From contig CAMMMX010000005.1 in the NCBI GenBank assembly GCA_946498095.1, forward strand, positions 60,518 through 124,517: DNA of 64,000 bases. The letters are read 5' to 3'. The translations under genes were made by a program, and so were the position numbers. This document shows positions 8,795 to 16,607 of the stretch, in pieces (positions within the stretch are counted from its first letter, which is position 1; the number at the start of each line of letters is the position of its first letter). The notes below the pieces were generated by a model. It was not told the origin of the DNA, ran no database searches, and was given only the letters and a program-made list of their open reading frames with translations. The stretch is from an uncultured Clostridia bacterium (GTDB taxonomy: Bacteria; Bacillota; Clostridia; Oscillospirales; Ruminococcaceae).

Positions 8795-8823
8795 TTGCAA
8801 TTTGGTTCCAACTGAAGTATAAT
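8795..8823 (+). promoter_or_regulatory. Promoter of the M23 peptidase gene
   Basis: TTGCAA (8795-8800), 17-bp spacer, TATAAT (8818-8823), 82 nt ahead of ATG 8906. Confidence 0.7.
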
Positions 8824-8905
8824 AAAGTTAAGTTGTTACTACTTTGTAATTTTTCTATCGGTTCGGAAAGCGTTAGGCTTTCCCGTTTTGTAAGGAGGTA
8901 TTCAG

Positions 8906-10693
8906 ATGTCGCTGAAGTTTTGCAGCAGGAAGAAAGAGTCTGCAACAGTCGACGAAATGGCCGAGATGCACAACGACAACCAGGAAGCTACTGCAACCGT
9001 AGATAAGTCCGAAGGGGTTCAAATATGGAGCGCACGGATGGCGGAAATCGCACAATATACTGTGCAGATGTTTACGCGTCTGGGCGCGCAAATTTTGCAT
9101 ATCAGCGCCGGTGTCTTATCCGCGGCGGGACGTGGGATACGTTGCCTGTCCAGACAAGGCCGTCGGCTTGCCGTAAAAATGGCACGTGCAAGCGCGCATG
9201 ACGTAAAGTGGTTAGGAAATAAACTGGCGGCGCCGTTTGTGCGTTTTGGCGGCAATGTACGGCATATTGCCATAAGTGTCAGGCAGGCTCATGAACAGAA
9301 GGAGAATGTTGGAAAGGCATTTTTCAAATCCTTTGCCGAGTCGTTTCAGCATAGCGGTGGCATTGTGATGACATTTATCAATTATGCCGCTCCGGTTGTG
9401 GCGATCCTTTTCCTAATTACTGTCGTTCAGGATCTGGGTGGTAAGCAGTACGCGATCAGCGTGGAATATAATGGTCAGCATGTCGGCTATATTGAAAATG
9501 AAGGCGTGTTTGATACTGCAGCCAAGGCGCTGGAGGAGCGTATTACCTACGTTGACGGGAACGAGCAGATCAACCTGACGCCGGAATTTACCGTTACAAC
9601 GGTAAGTGCGGATATGACGTTAAGCAGCGATCAGTTGACGGACCGTTTGATCCGCAGTTCATCTGATGAGCTTGCACAGGCGTATGGTCTGTATATCGAC
9701 GATGAGTTTTACGGCGCGGTTACCGATCATGACCAGTTGAAGCAAACATTGGACAGTTTGTTGGATCGTTATCGTACCGGAGCGGGAGGCGAAGAGGTCA
9801 GTTTTGTGAACCAGGTGGAGCTGAAGGAAGGGCTATACCTGACCTCTAGCATCAAACCGACACAGGAACTTTGCACGATGGTATCCCAGGATAAGCAGGG
9901 CCAACAGATTTATACCGTAGTGGAAGGGGATTCTCCGTCGCTAATTGCTTCAAAAAACAACCTTTCCATGGCAGAATTGAGAGCGATAAACTCTGATTTG
10001 GATGCAAAAATGTTTCCAGGTGAGGAGGTTGTGGTTGCCACTTCAGAGCCTTTCCTACCCGTCCAGGTGACCAAACAAATTACCTATGATGTGGAAATTC
10101 CATACGATACCGTTGAAGTGCAGGACAGCAATACCTATAAGAATATTAAAAGGGTAACGCAGGAAGGTAAAAATGGTCTTCAGCAGGTAACAGCGAGCGT
10201 TCAGATGGTGAATGGTGTTGAGGTGGATCGTACGATTTTGGAAACGAAAGTCGTTTCCGAGCCGGTGGATAAGACTATTGCAGTCGGGACCAAGGCGCTA
10301 CCGGTCTATTCCTCTTACTCCGGCAGCTCGTCCGGATCGTTGTTGTGGCCGTTGGCAGGGGGACAGATTTCTCAGTACTACATGAATAATGGCCATCGGG
10401 GCGTTGATATCCGTGCCCCTTATGGAACGCCGATATATGCTGCTGAAGATGGGCGTGTGACACTGTCTCAGACTTGGTCTACCTATGGAAAATGTGTCGT
10501 GATTGACCATGGCGGCGGACTGACGACGTTGTACGCGCATGCCAGTACTTTGATCGCTAAACCAGGCCAGACCGTTAAGAAAGGCGACGTGATAGCGCTG
10601 GTAGGAAGTACGGGGAATTCGACCGGAAACCATTTGCATTTTGAAGTCAAGGTCAACGGCAGATTAAACAACCCGCTGAATTTTATCCAATAG
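8906..10693 (+). CDS. Membrane-anchored M23 peptidoglycan endopeptidase with LysM and G5 domains
   Basis: A 595-aa cell-wall enzyme. Order: a basic cytoplasmic N-terminal region of about 150 residues, one membrane segment (152-173), an extracellular linker, a LysM peptidoglycan-binding domain (about 335-379), a G5 domain (about 388-463), a short Ser/Gly linker, and an M23 metallopeptidase (about 480-592). Zinc and catalytic residues are intact: HRGVD (His497, Asp501), YAH (His545) and HLHFE (His576, His578). It should be active, possibly in spore or septal wall remodelling. The unusually long cytoplasmic N-terminus is odd for the family and may bind a partner. It has its own promoter, a GGAGGT ribosome site and a terminator at 10703. 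Confidence 0.9.
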   Translation: MSLKFCSRKKESATVDEMAEMHNDNQEATATVDKSEGVQIWSARMAEIAQYTVQMFTRLGAQILHISAGVLSAAGRGIRCLSRQGRRLAVKMARASAHDVKWLGNKLAAPFVRFGGNVRHIAISVRQAHEQKENVGKAFFKSFAESFQHSGGIVMTFINYAAPVVAILFLITVVQDLGGKQYAISVEYNGQHVGYIENEGVFDTAAKALEERITYVDGNEQINLTPEFTVTTVSADMTLSSDQLTDRLIRSSSDELAQAYGLYIDDEFYGAVTDHDQLKQTLDSLLDRYRTGAGGEEVSFVNQVELKEGLYLTSSIKPTQELCTMVSQDKQGQQIYTVVEGDSPSLIASKNNLSMAELRAINSDLDAKMFPGEEVVVATSEPFLPVQVTKQITYDVEIPYDTVEVQDSNTYKNIKRVTQEGKNGLQQVTASVQMVNGVEVDRTILETKVVSEPVDKTIAVGTKALPVYSSYSGSSSGSLLWPLAGGQISQYYMNNGHRGVDIRAPYGTPIYAAEDGRVTLSQTWSTYGKCVVIDHGGGLTTLYAHASTLIAKPGQTVKKGDVIALVGSTGNSTGNHLHFEVKVNGRLNNPLNFIQ

Positions 10694-10702
10694 CAGATAA
10701 TG

Positions 10703-10752
10703 ATAGGACGCAGACGGCTATCGTAGGGATAGTAGTGGTCTGCGTCCTATTT
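10703..10752 (+). terminator. Terminator after the M23 peptidase gene
   Basis: A 13-bp stem ATAGGACGCAGAC (10703-10715) with GTCTGCGTCCTAT (10738-10750), then TT. The loop contains a small secondary hairpin (GGCTATC...GGATAGT). Confidence 0.7.
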
Positions 10753-10772
10753 GGTAAAGAAAGGGAAAATTG

Positions 10773-11120
10773 ATGCAGTTCATTTGGATTGTTTGTGTCG
10801 TGTTCCTGGTTGCAGCGCTGATAGCGTTTGCTGTAGTTTTGCCACTGGTGAATCGTACAGGGAAGCCGATGAAGATCAAAGCTACGCTGACGGACAAATA
10901 TGTGCCGTCATTTGAAAAGTCCGGCCCGCTTCCTAAAAGGGCGAAGTCACCAAACCGGCAGGAAGTAACGGAGTATTACGCTGCATTCACCTTGTCAGAT
11001 GGCGACAACCGCGTTTTTCAGTTGACGGAAGAACAATACAATGTGTTGACAGTCGGCAGGACAGGGCTCCTAGTTTTCGTCGGTGAGTCTTTTGTTTCAT
11101 TTGAGGAGGACGCGACCTGA
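10773..11120 (+). CDS. Small single-pass membrane protein, DUF2500-like
   Basis: A 115-aa protein with an N-terminal membrane helix (about 3-27). A soluble beta-rich domain follows, ending in the pattern YYAAFTLSDGDNRVFQLTEEQYNVLTVGRTGLLVFVGESFVSFE. That resembles the DUF2500 family of bacterial membrane proteins of unknown function (a family guess from pattern only). ATG 10773 is preferred to the adjacent TTG at 10770. An AAAGAAAGGG ribosome site precedes it. A hairpin at 11143 closes the unit. Confidence 0.65.
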   Translation: MQFIWIVCVVFLVAALIAFAVVLPLVNRTGKPMKIKATLTDKYVPSFEKSGPLPKRAKSPNRQEVTEYYAAFTLSDGDNRVFQLTEEQYNVLTVGRTGLLVFVGESFVSFEEDAT

Positions 11121-11142
11121 GAATGTTCGCGGAGAGAAAACA

Positions 11143-11180
11143 AGAGGAGGTGTTCATGATAGACGGATACCTCCTCTTTG
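11143..11180 (+). terminator. Hairpin terminator after the small membrane protein gene
   Basis: AGAGGAGGT (11143-11151) pairs with ACCTCCTCT (11169-11177) and is followed by TTG. It is convergent with the minus-strand operon ending at 11236. Confidence 0.55.
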
Positions 11181-11235
11181 CACTTACAATCCAATCCTGT
11201 AGTGGCGCAGACACAACGACGGACGTGGTGTCCGT

Positions 11236-12099
11236 TTAGCGACGTATGAGGTCGGACAGATAATCCACCGCGTCGCGGATATCCTGCTCTGGCCGCGCAG
11301 CGACCTCACGCTCAATGGTGAGAAAACCGTTGTAACCGACGTCGTGTAGTGCGTGAAGATAGGCCGGGAAAGGAACGTCGCCGTTGCCTAGAGGCGTTTC
11401 TAGAAAATATTCGTCCAAGCGAAGATCGCCGATTCCACCCTCCGCAAAAAAGTTGTATATCTGTTCAGGATCCGTCTGCCGGAGCATTCGGCCATCTTTC
11501 GCATGTGTATGGACGATATAATCCTGCAGCGTATAGACCGCCTGCACCGGATCGTCTCCGGTCACCATGACCAAGTTGGCCGGGTCGAGATTGACCGCAA
11601 CACCTTTGCAGCCTAGACTGTCGAGGAAGCCCTTCAGCGTCGTCGCCGGCTCGGGGCCGGTTTCAACAGCAAAATATGCTCCCAGGCTGTCCGCATACGT
11701 GGCGAGACTGTAGCACGCCTCCTGCATGATTTTGTAGCGGTCATGGGAGGGCGAAGCTGGAACGACGCCGATATGTGTTGTGACGATATTCGTCCCTAGT
11801 TCCATCGCAAGGTCGATAATGCGCTGTGAACGTTCGATTTTGGCGGCATTGTCCGAGGCGACAGCAAAGCCGTGTCCGCCCAAGTCGCCGCATAGCGCGC
11901 TGATACGCAGGCCGGCGTCTTCAATTCGGCGGCGAATCTCCCGGCGCTGTTCCACGCTGAGATTTTCTGGCGCCATGCGGCCGGATGTCGCATATAGCTG
12001 AATACCGTCGACGCCGGAAAGACGCGCTTTTTCAATAGCTTCCTCGAAAGGGAGGCGGAATGAATCCGCAATGATACCGATGGAAAACGCTTTCGTCAT
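11236..12099 (-). CDS. Sugar phosphate isomerase/epimerase family protein (xylose isomerase-like TIM barrel)
   Basis: A 287-aa protein of the AP-endonuclease-2/xylose isomerase-like TIM-barrel fold. Metal-binding-type residues appear in VTTHIGVVP, FAVETGPEPATTLKGFLDSLG, NLDPANLVM and VHTHAKDG, with TIERE near the C-terminus. This pattern is typical of IolE/IolH-like inosose or ketose isomerases and epimerases. It is the last gene of the minus-strand carbohydrate operon. The start at 12099 follows GGAAAGG. An in-frame ATG at 12111 overlaps that site and is rejected. With the Gfo/Idh/MocA oxidoreductase just upstream, it may act in a redox-epimerisation route for an unknown sugar (inference). 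Confidence 0.8.
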   Translation of the reverse strand: MTKAFSIGIIADSFRLPFEEAIEKARLSGVDGIQLYATSGRMAPENLSVEQRREIRRRIEDAGLRISALCGDLGGHGFAVASDNAAKIERSQRIIDLAMELGTNIVTTHIGVVPASPSHDRYKIMQEACYSLATYADSLGAYFAVETGPEPATTLKGFLDSLGCKGVAVNLDPANLVMVTGDDPVQAVYTLQDYIVHTHAKDGRMLRQTDPEQIYNFFAEGGIGDLRLDEYFLETPLGNGDVPFPAYLHALHDVGYNGFLTIEREVAARPEQDIRDAVDYLSDLIRR

Positions 12100-12166
12100 A
12101 GGGGATACCATCCTTTCCGTTGGCGTTAAGCAGGAGATTTTGTTTTTAGAATCTGTAACAGGGCTG

Positions 12167-13234
12167 TCACGCAAGAACAATCTCACGATGGGACGATGCG
12201 GAGTCGTAGATTGCCTGCATCATTTTGGCGGTTAAAATATTGGTATCAATATGGGAAGAAAGCTTCTCGCCACTGCGGACGCAGCGAAGGAAGGCGTCGA
12301 TTTCGTTCTGGAAGTGGTCGGTATGTGGAAAGTCGGGCTCCACACCGCGCAGCTTCCCTTCCTCAATGTGGTAGAAGGTGAAGTCCTCCCCATAATGTAG
12401 TCGGATACCCGCCTCGTCTCCCATGAAGTCAATAAACATTTCTGTTTCGCCAATATTCTGTGCCCAAGCACCATTGAGAGTAATCACCGGTCCCGACGTG
12501 CGAATCAGGGCGGTGACGGAATCTTCTACGTCATAGATTCCGTCCAGGACAGGCGGACCAGCCCACATGTCTTCGTATGCATAGGCCGAGATATCCCTGC
12601 CCAAACGGCAGAATGTCTCGCCGCTGACGGTGCGGGGGACAGGGTCGCCACAGCAATACATCACGATATCGAGAAAATGTACGCCCCAGTCGATCAGCGT
12701 GCCTCCGCCGGCGATGGCTTTGGTGGTGAAAGCGCCGCCCAGTCCTGGGATCGAGCGGGGAGAACGGAAGCTAACATAGACATGGAAGATTTCGCCCAAT
12801 CTGCCGCTGTCGATGTACGCTTTCATTCGATTGACCGCGCTATTGAAACGGTTGACGACGCCGATATTGAGTACCTTGCCGGTTTCATGCTGGACACGCA
12901 GCATCTCCTGCGCTTCCTCGTAGGTGCGTGCCGCAGGTTTTTCACATAGCACATGCTTCCCTGCGCACAGAAAGTCGATAGAAATTTGCTGGTGCATGTG
13001 ATTCGGGGTACAGACGGAAACGGCTTCAACATCCGGATCGCCAAGGATATCATGGTAATCCGTGACGGCGACACCGACACCATATTTTTTCACAGCATCT
13101 TGGGCGCGCTGTGGAATAATATCGCAGAAGTAGCGGATGCGCGCGCTGGGATTGTTCATATATGAAGGGATATGTGCGGAGTTTGCGATAGTGCCGCAGC
13201 CGATAACCGCGACGTTGATCGGTCTGTTTTCCAT
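12167..13234 (-). CDS. Gfo/Idh/MocA family NAD(P)-dependent oxidoreductase
   Basis: A 355-aa two-domain sugar or inositol dehydrogenase. The N-terminal Rossmann fold has VIGCGTIANSAHIPSY at residues 9-24, then SVCTPNHMHQQIS and the EKPAARTYEEA motif (EKP, with the catalytic-type lysine). The C-terminal alpha/beta domain includes GGGTLIDWGVHFLDIVMYCCG. ATG 13234 is chosen because AAAGGAG lies 6-7 nt before it; an ATG at 13252 is further out. It starts 20 nt after the nagA stop, so it is in the same operon. The substrate is unknown. The context of nagA and a glycosidase-like protein suggests an amino sugar or its derivative. Confidence 0.88.
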   Translation of the reverse strand: MENRPINVAVIGCGTIANSAHIPSYMNNPSARIRYFCDIIPQRAQDAVKKYGVGVAVTDYHDILGDPDVEAVSVCTPNHMHQQISIDFLCAGKHVLCEKPAARTYEEAQEMLRVQHETGKVLNIGVVNRFNSAVNRMKAYIDSGRLGEIFHVYVSFRSPRSIPGLGGAFTTKAIAGGGTLIDWGVHFLDIVMYCCGDPVPRTVSGETFCRLGRDISAYAYEDMWAGPPVLDGIYDVEDSVTALIRTSGPVITLNGAWAQNIGETEMFIDFMGDEAGIRLHYGEDFTFYHIEEGKLRGVEPDFPHTDHFQNEIDAFLRCVRSGEKLSSHIDTNILTAKMMQAIYDSASSHREIVLA

Positions 13235-13253
13235 GCTGGAGGCTCCTTTCATA

Positions 13254-14420
13254 TTATGCGCCGCGACGGAAGACCTCCACGCCGCGGATGAGGGTTCTCA
13301 GTGGGACGAAACTGCGGTCGGTGAGGACGAGGTCAGCATCTTTGCCGCAATGAATGCTGCCGATCCTTCCTGACGCATGGATAATACGCGCGGGGGTTAA
13401 GGTAGCTGCACAGATAGCATCCTGTGCTGGAACGCCGAAGCGGATTGCCTGCCGTACACAATCTGATACAGTGGCACAGGAGCCTGCGATGGTTCCCGAT
13501 TGGGTCAACGCATGCCCTTCCCGTACAGTGACAGGGATACCGCCCAGCGTATAGTTTCCGTCCGGCATCCCACAGGCCTCCATGCTGTCGCTGACCAATA
13601 CGGTGCGCTCGCTTCCAAGCAGACGAAAGGCCAGACGGATAGTAGCGGGATGTAGGTGAAAACCGTCACAGATGAGCTCTGCGGTGAGACCGCTGTCCAG
13701 GACGGCGCCGACGGCGCCAGGAGCGCGGTGCGTCATGGGAGACATGGCATTATATAGGTGTGTCGCATGGGAAACACCTACACGGACACCCTGCATCAAC
13801 ATGTCGTAGTTCGCATCGGTGTGGGCGGCGGAAACAGTTACGCCGTCGCGAACAGCGGTACGGATAAGCGTGTCCGATCCGGGGAGTTCCGGCGCGATGC
13901 AAACCACACGGATACAGCCGCCGCTGGCGTCCTGTAAACGTCGGTACAAGTTGACGTCAGGGGGAAGTAGGTATTCTTCTCGGTGTGCTCCCAGACGTTT
14001 CGGGCTAAGAAAGGGACCTTCCATATAGATGCCCGCTACACGCGCCCCCATTGGAGAAGAAGCGTCTTGTTCCATGCAATAATTGCGGACAAAAGCGCAC
14101 ATTGCACGTATCTCCTCTTCAGGAGCTGTAATACAGGCCGGCGCCACCGAAGTGACGCCGTTTTCAGCCAGAAATCTGCACATATGCCGGTAGGCCGTAC
14201 GGTCCGCAGTCATATAGCTGTAACCTGCGCAGCCATGGGTATGGATATCGACAAAACCAGGGAGGAGGTACTGGCCACTTCCATCAATTACGTTTTCCCC
14301 CGGCGCTAGTGGGATGCGATCGGAGATCTGGACAATGATCCCGTCATGTAGACGGACATCAAGCTTGCGGAAACAGAACGTGTCGTCCAAAATGACGGCA
14401 TTTTGAATGATAGTTTCCAT
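13254..14420 (-). CDS. nagA: N-acetylglucosamine-6-phosphate deacetylase
   Basis: A 388-aa amidohydrolase-superfamily enzyme that deacetylates GlcNAc-6-phosphate. Motifs: HTHG near residues 60-63, IYMEGPFLSPKRLGAH with the metal-binding Glu, SAAHTDANYD, GVSHATHLYNAMSPMTHRAPG, ICDGFHLHP and the catalytic Asp in LVSDSMEACG. Length is normal. It lies between the glycosidase-like gene and the Gfo/Idh/MocA gene, with 20-nt spacings on both sides. No nagB (glucosamine-6-phosphate deaminase) lies in the window, so the operon is not a complete classical GlcNAc pathway. Confidence 0.93.
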   Translation of the reverse strand: METIIQNAVILDDTFCFRKLDVRLHDGIIVQISDRIPLAPGENVIDGSGQYLLPGFVDIHTHGCAGYSYMTADRTAYRHMCRFLAENGVTSVAPACITAPEEEIRAMCAFVRNYCMEQDASSPMGARVAGIYMEGPFLSPKRLGAHREEYLLPPDVNLYRRLQDASGGCIRVVCIAPELPGSDTLIRTAVRDGVTVSAAHTDANYDMLMQGVRVGVSHATHLYNAMSPMTHRAPGAVGAVLDSGLTAELICDGFHLHPATIRLAFRLLGSERTVLVSDSMEACGMPDGNYTLGGIPVTVREGHALTQSGTIAGSCATVSDCVRQAIRFGVPAQDAICAATLTPARIIHASGRIGSIHCGKDADLVLTDRSFVPLRTLIRGVEVFRRGA

Positions 14421-14440
14421 TCTGCCTGTACCCTTTCCTT

Positions 14441-15667
14441 TTACTGGCGTGGAAGCTCGACAAATACTCCTTCGCCGAAGGAGAGCGAGAGCGGGAGCTT
14501 GCCGTTGGACAACTTGACCGTACGCTTTTCACCCTTGACGTACATATCGACGGCATCAATGCCTTTCAGTTCGATGGAACAGTTATTGTGGATGCCAAGT
14601 GCAGGATCGGTCATATTGACAATCATCAGTGCCTTACGGCCTGCTCGGTCGCAGTCCGATTTTCCTTCAAAGCAGCCAATCAGCAGTGGCGCATCCTCTT
14701 CAATTGAACCAATCGGGTCGAAGGACGCAAGAGGATGAGGCATGAAAAGATAGTCTTCGTCACCCGTTTTGGCAACAGCCATCACACCGACGTTTTTGTA
14801 CTTCATGAACACGTCGTCGAATCCTTGAATTTCGTGGATGGCGCGCTTCACGCGGTAATACTGCTGGGTCTTGATGCCTTCGCGGTCAATCATCGCGTAA
14901 TGGAAGATTTCCCCGTAGTTTGGCGGGGTACCGTAGCAGAAGAACTGGATGACTTCAGTACCGAACGCCATAGCACAGTACATCTGCCAGGCGATTTCAA
15001 TCGCAGTTGGGAAGCGGTAGTAGTTGTTGAAGCCGATATTCTGGACAAAGAACCACAAAGGAAGGTTTTCTTCCCGGCATTTATCCGCGACGATGGCAAA
15101 GTTTTCGAGAAAATCCTTGTTCAATTTCGGCACGCCGTCCTCCTCATAAAGGGGATAGTGGTCGAAGGAAATAAATTCAGGTTTTACCATCTCTACATAT
15201 TGATCGATATGCTCCTTGTAGGTCGGTGTTTCCAAAAGCTGCGGCCCGGCATAGGTGTTAAATAGGTTGATGTAGCAGTAAAAGTCCGGATAAAGTTTTT
15301 TATAAGCAGCGTGGAGTTTTTGCAGGCGGGGAAAGTAAGAAGCGCCCGGTTCATCCTTTACTTTGTTACCGATAAACGCCGGGTGATGCAGATATTTCTC
15401 CACAACCTGGGGAAGCTTGTCGAATTCGTCGTCGCCCAGACGTTCAATTCCCCAGTCTCCGATTATATACTTGAGGCCGTTCGCCTCGCAAGCGTCGAGC
15501 GTCTGCATGATTTCCTCATCGGTACGTTCATAGTAAGTATGAATAAAATCAAAGCCGCAATCTTTGATATCGCGGAAGGTTTCACTTGAGGTGAATTTAG
15601 GCTCCGGTGCATGCCAAGCCCCCATCATAACGCGCCGGTTACCGTTTTCGTCCATTTTATGATACAT
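14441..15667 (-). CDS. Putative TIM-barrel glycoside hydrolase, family not recognised
   Basis: A 408-aa protein without signal peptide, first gene of the minus-strand operon. The layout suggests a (beta/alpha)8 glycosidase: a barrel of about 320 residues with candidate catalytic acids in GNKVKDEPGASY (near residue 104) and ISFDHYPLYEEDG (near 177-188). A small beta-sandwich C-terminus (about 330-408) ends in LSFGEGVFVELPRQ, like the terminal beta domains of GH42-type or other clan A enzymes. Aromatic-rich strands (LWFFVQNIGFNNYYRFPT, FFCYGTPPNYGEIFHY) would suit sugar binding. Being followed by nagA, it may release an N-acetylhexosamine derivative inside the cell (inference). GH assignment needs a profile search. 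Confidence 0.6.
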   Translation of the reverse strand: MYHKMDENGNRRVMMGAWHAPEPKFTSSETFRDIKDCGFDFIHTYYERTDEEIMQTLDACEANGLKYIIGDWGIERLGDDEFDKLPQVVEKYLHHPAFIGNKVKDEPGASYFPRLQKLHAAYKKLYPDFYCYINLFNTYAGPQLLETPTYKEHIDQYVEMVKPEFISFDHYPLYEEDGVPKLNKDFLENFAIVADKCREENLPLWFFVQNIGFNNYYRFPTAIEIAWQMYCAMAFGTEVIQFFCYGTPPNYGEIFHYAMIDREGIKTQQYYRVKRAIHEIQGFDDVFMKYKNVGVMAVAKTGDEDYLFMPHPLASFDPIGSIEEDAPLLIGCFEGKSDCDRAGRKALMIVNMTDPALGIHNNCSIELKGIDAVDMYVKGEKRTVKLSNGKLPLSLSFGEGVFVELPRQ

Positions 15668-15702
15668 CTTATAACCCCATTTCTGTTTCTGATGATGTGC
15701 TT

Positions 15703-15731
15703 ATTCTATCATAAGCGAAGAGGGATTGCAA
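15703..15731 (-). promoter_or_regulatory. Promoter of the glycosidase-nagA operon
   Basis: On the minus strand: TTGCAA (15731-15726), 17-bp spacer, TAGAAT (15708-15703), about 36 nt before the first start codon at 15667. Confidence 0.6.
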
Positions 15732-16507
15732 CGCCAGAAAAAATCTTTATAAAAATCGGAATTCTGCACAAAAATGGTATGTCCAAATTGGAGAGTATGA
15801 CGATAGAACACTGTTAAATATGAATAGCAGCTGCAGTCGCAGATCAAGAGCGTCTAAACATTTACAAGTTCGTCCGGTATTATGTTGTTAAAATGGAGAA
15901 GATATCCTTGGACGCTTTCCGGCAGTCATTTTGCAACCACTTTTTCCTTACTGCATTTCTTCTATATTTGAAAAACTTGATGTGATATTCTATTTAGAGA
16001 AGTTATAGTAGGATTTACTTGACTGATGACGGACAAGAAAAGCAGCAATTTTGCGGAGTCTTTCTTCTGATACCGAACGGCGTTATGGCTGTTCGGTATC
16101 AGCGGTTTTATTTTTATACGGAATCAGTATTCGTCTCTCTAGGATCTACCATTTATGTGGCTACCACATACACAATTACAATTGAGATGAGTAGTAAAGG
16201 ATCCGCTTGATGCGGCAACCAGACGCATCGCTCGGATGACTGTGTTGTTTTTCATGCTTTTTCCACGGACGGCTCATCTACGCCTCAGGGATAAGCGTGT
16301 AAGGTAGAAGTAGCGGAACATTGTCTATCGGCCTTGGCGGCATTCATGATTGGATATGGTAGGTGCTGCATCAAACAGATTGCTGTGTGACAGTAGAGAG
16401 CGAAACGTAAAAACCAATCTTGGCATGTGAATGGGGACTCAGCCGCTGTTTTACGGACGTTAACCGTAGTGGCAGTGGGGTGAATTGTACAACCAGCTTA
16501 GGAAAAT
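15732..16507. other. Long gap with no supported gene; one internal hairpin
   Basis: No open frame here has coding character or a good ribosome site. A plus-strand hairpin at 16068-16101 (11-bp arms TGATACCGAAC and GTTCGGTATCA) is followed by GCGGTTTTATTTTTA and resembles an intrinsic terminator with no gene in front of it. It could end a small RNA or mark a decayed gene. The stretch 16200-16500 gives short broken frames only. Confidence 0.4.
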
Positions 16508-16544
16508 AAAAGCGCAAAACCGAAAATACGGTTTTGCGCTTTTT
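16508..16544 (-). terminator. Terminator of the pseudokinase gene
   Basis: A perfect 15-bp stem, AAAAGCGCAAAACCG (16508-16522) with CGGTTTTGCGCTTTT (16529-16543), loop AAAATA. Its A-rich and T-rich ends make it bidirectional. It lies about 65 nt past the stop of the minus-strand gene. Confidence 0.85.
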
Positions 16545-16607
16545 AACAATGCATCATAACCTTTGATTAGACTGTTGGATTGCACAGGCGATATGGTAAA
16601 GCTTTTG

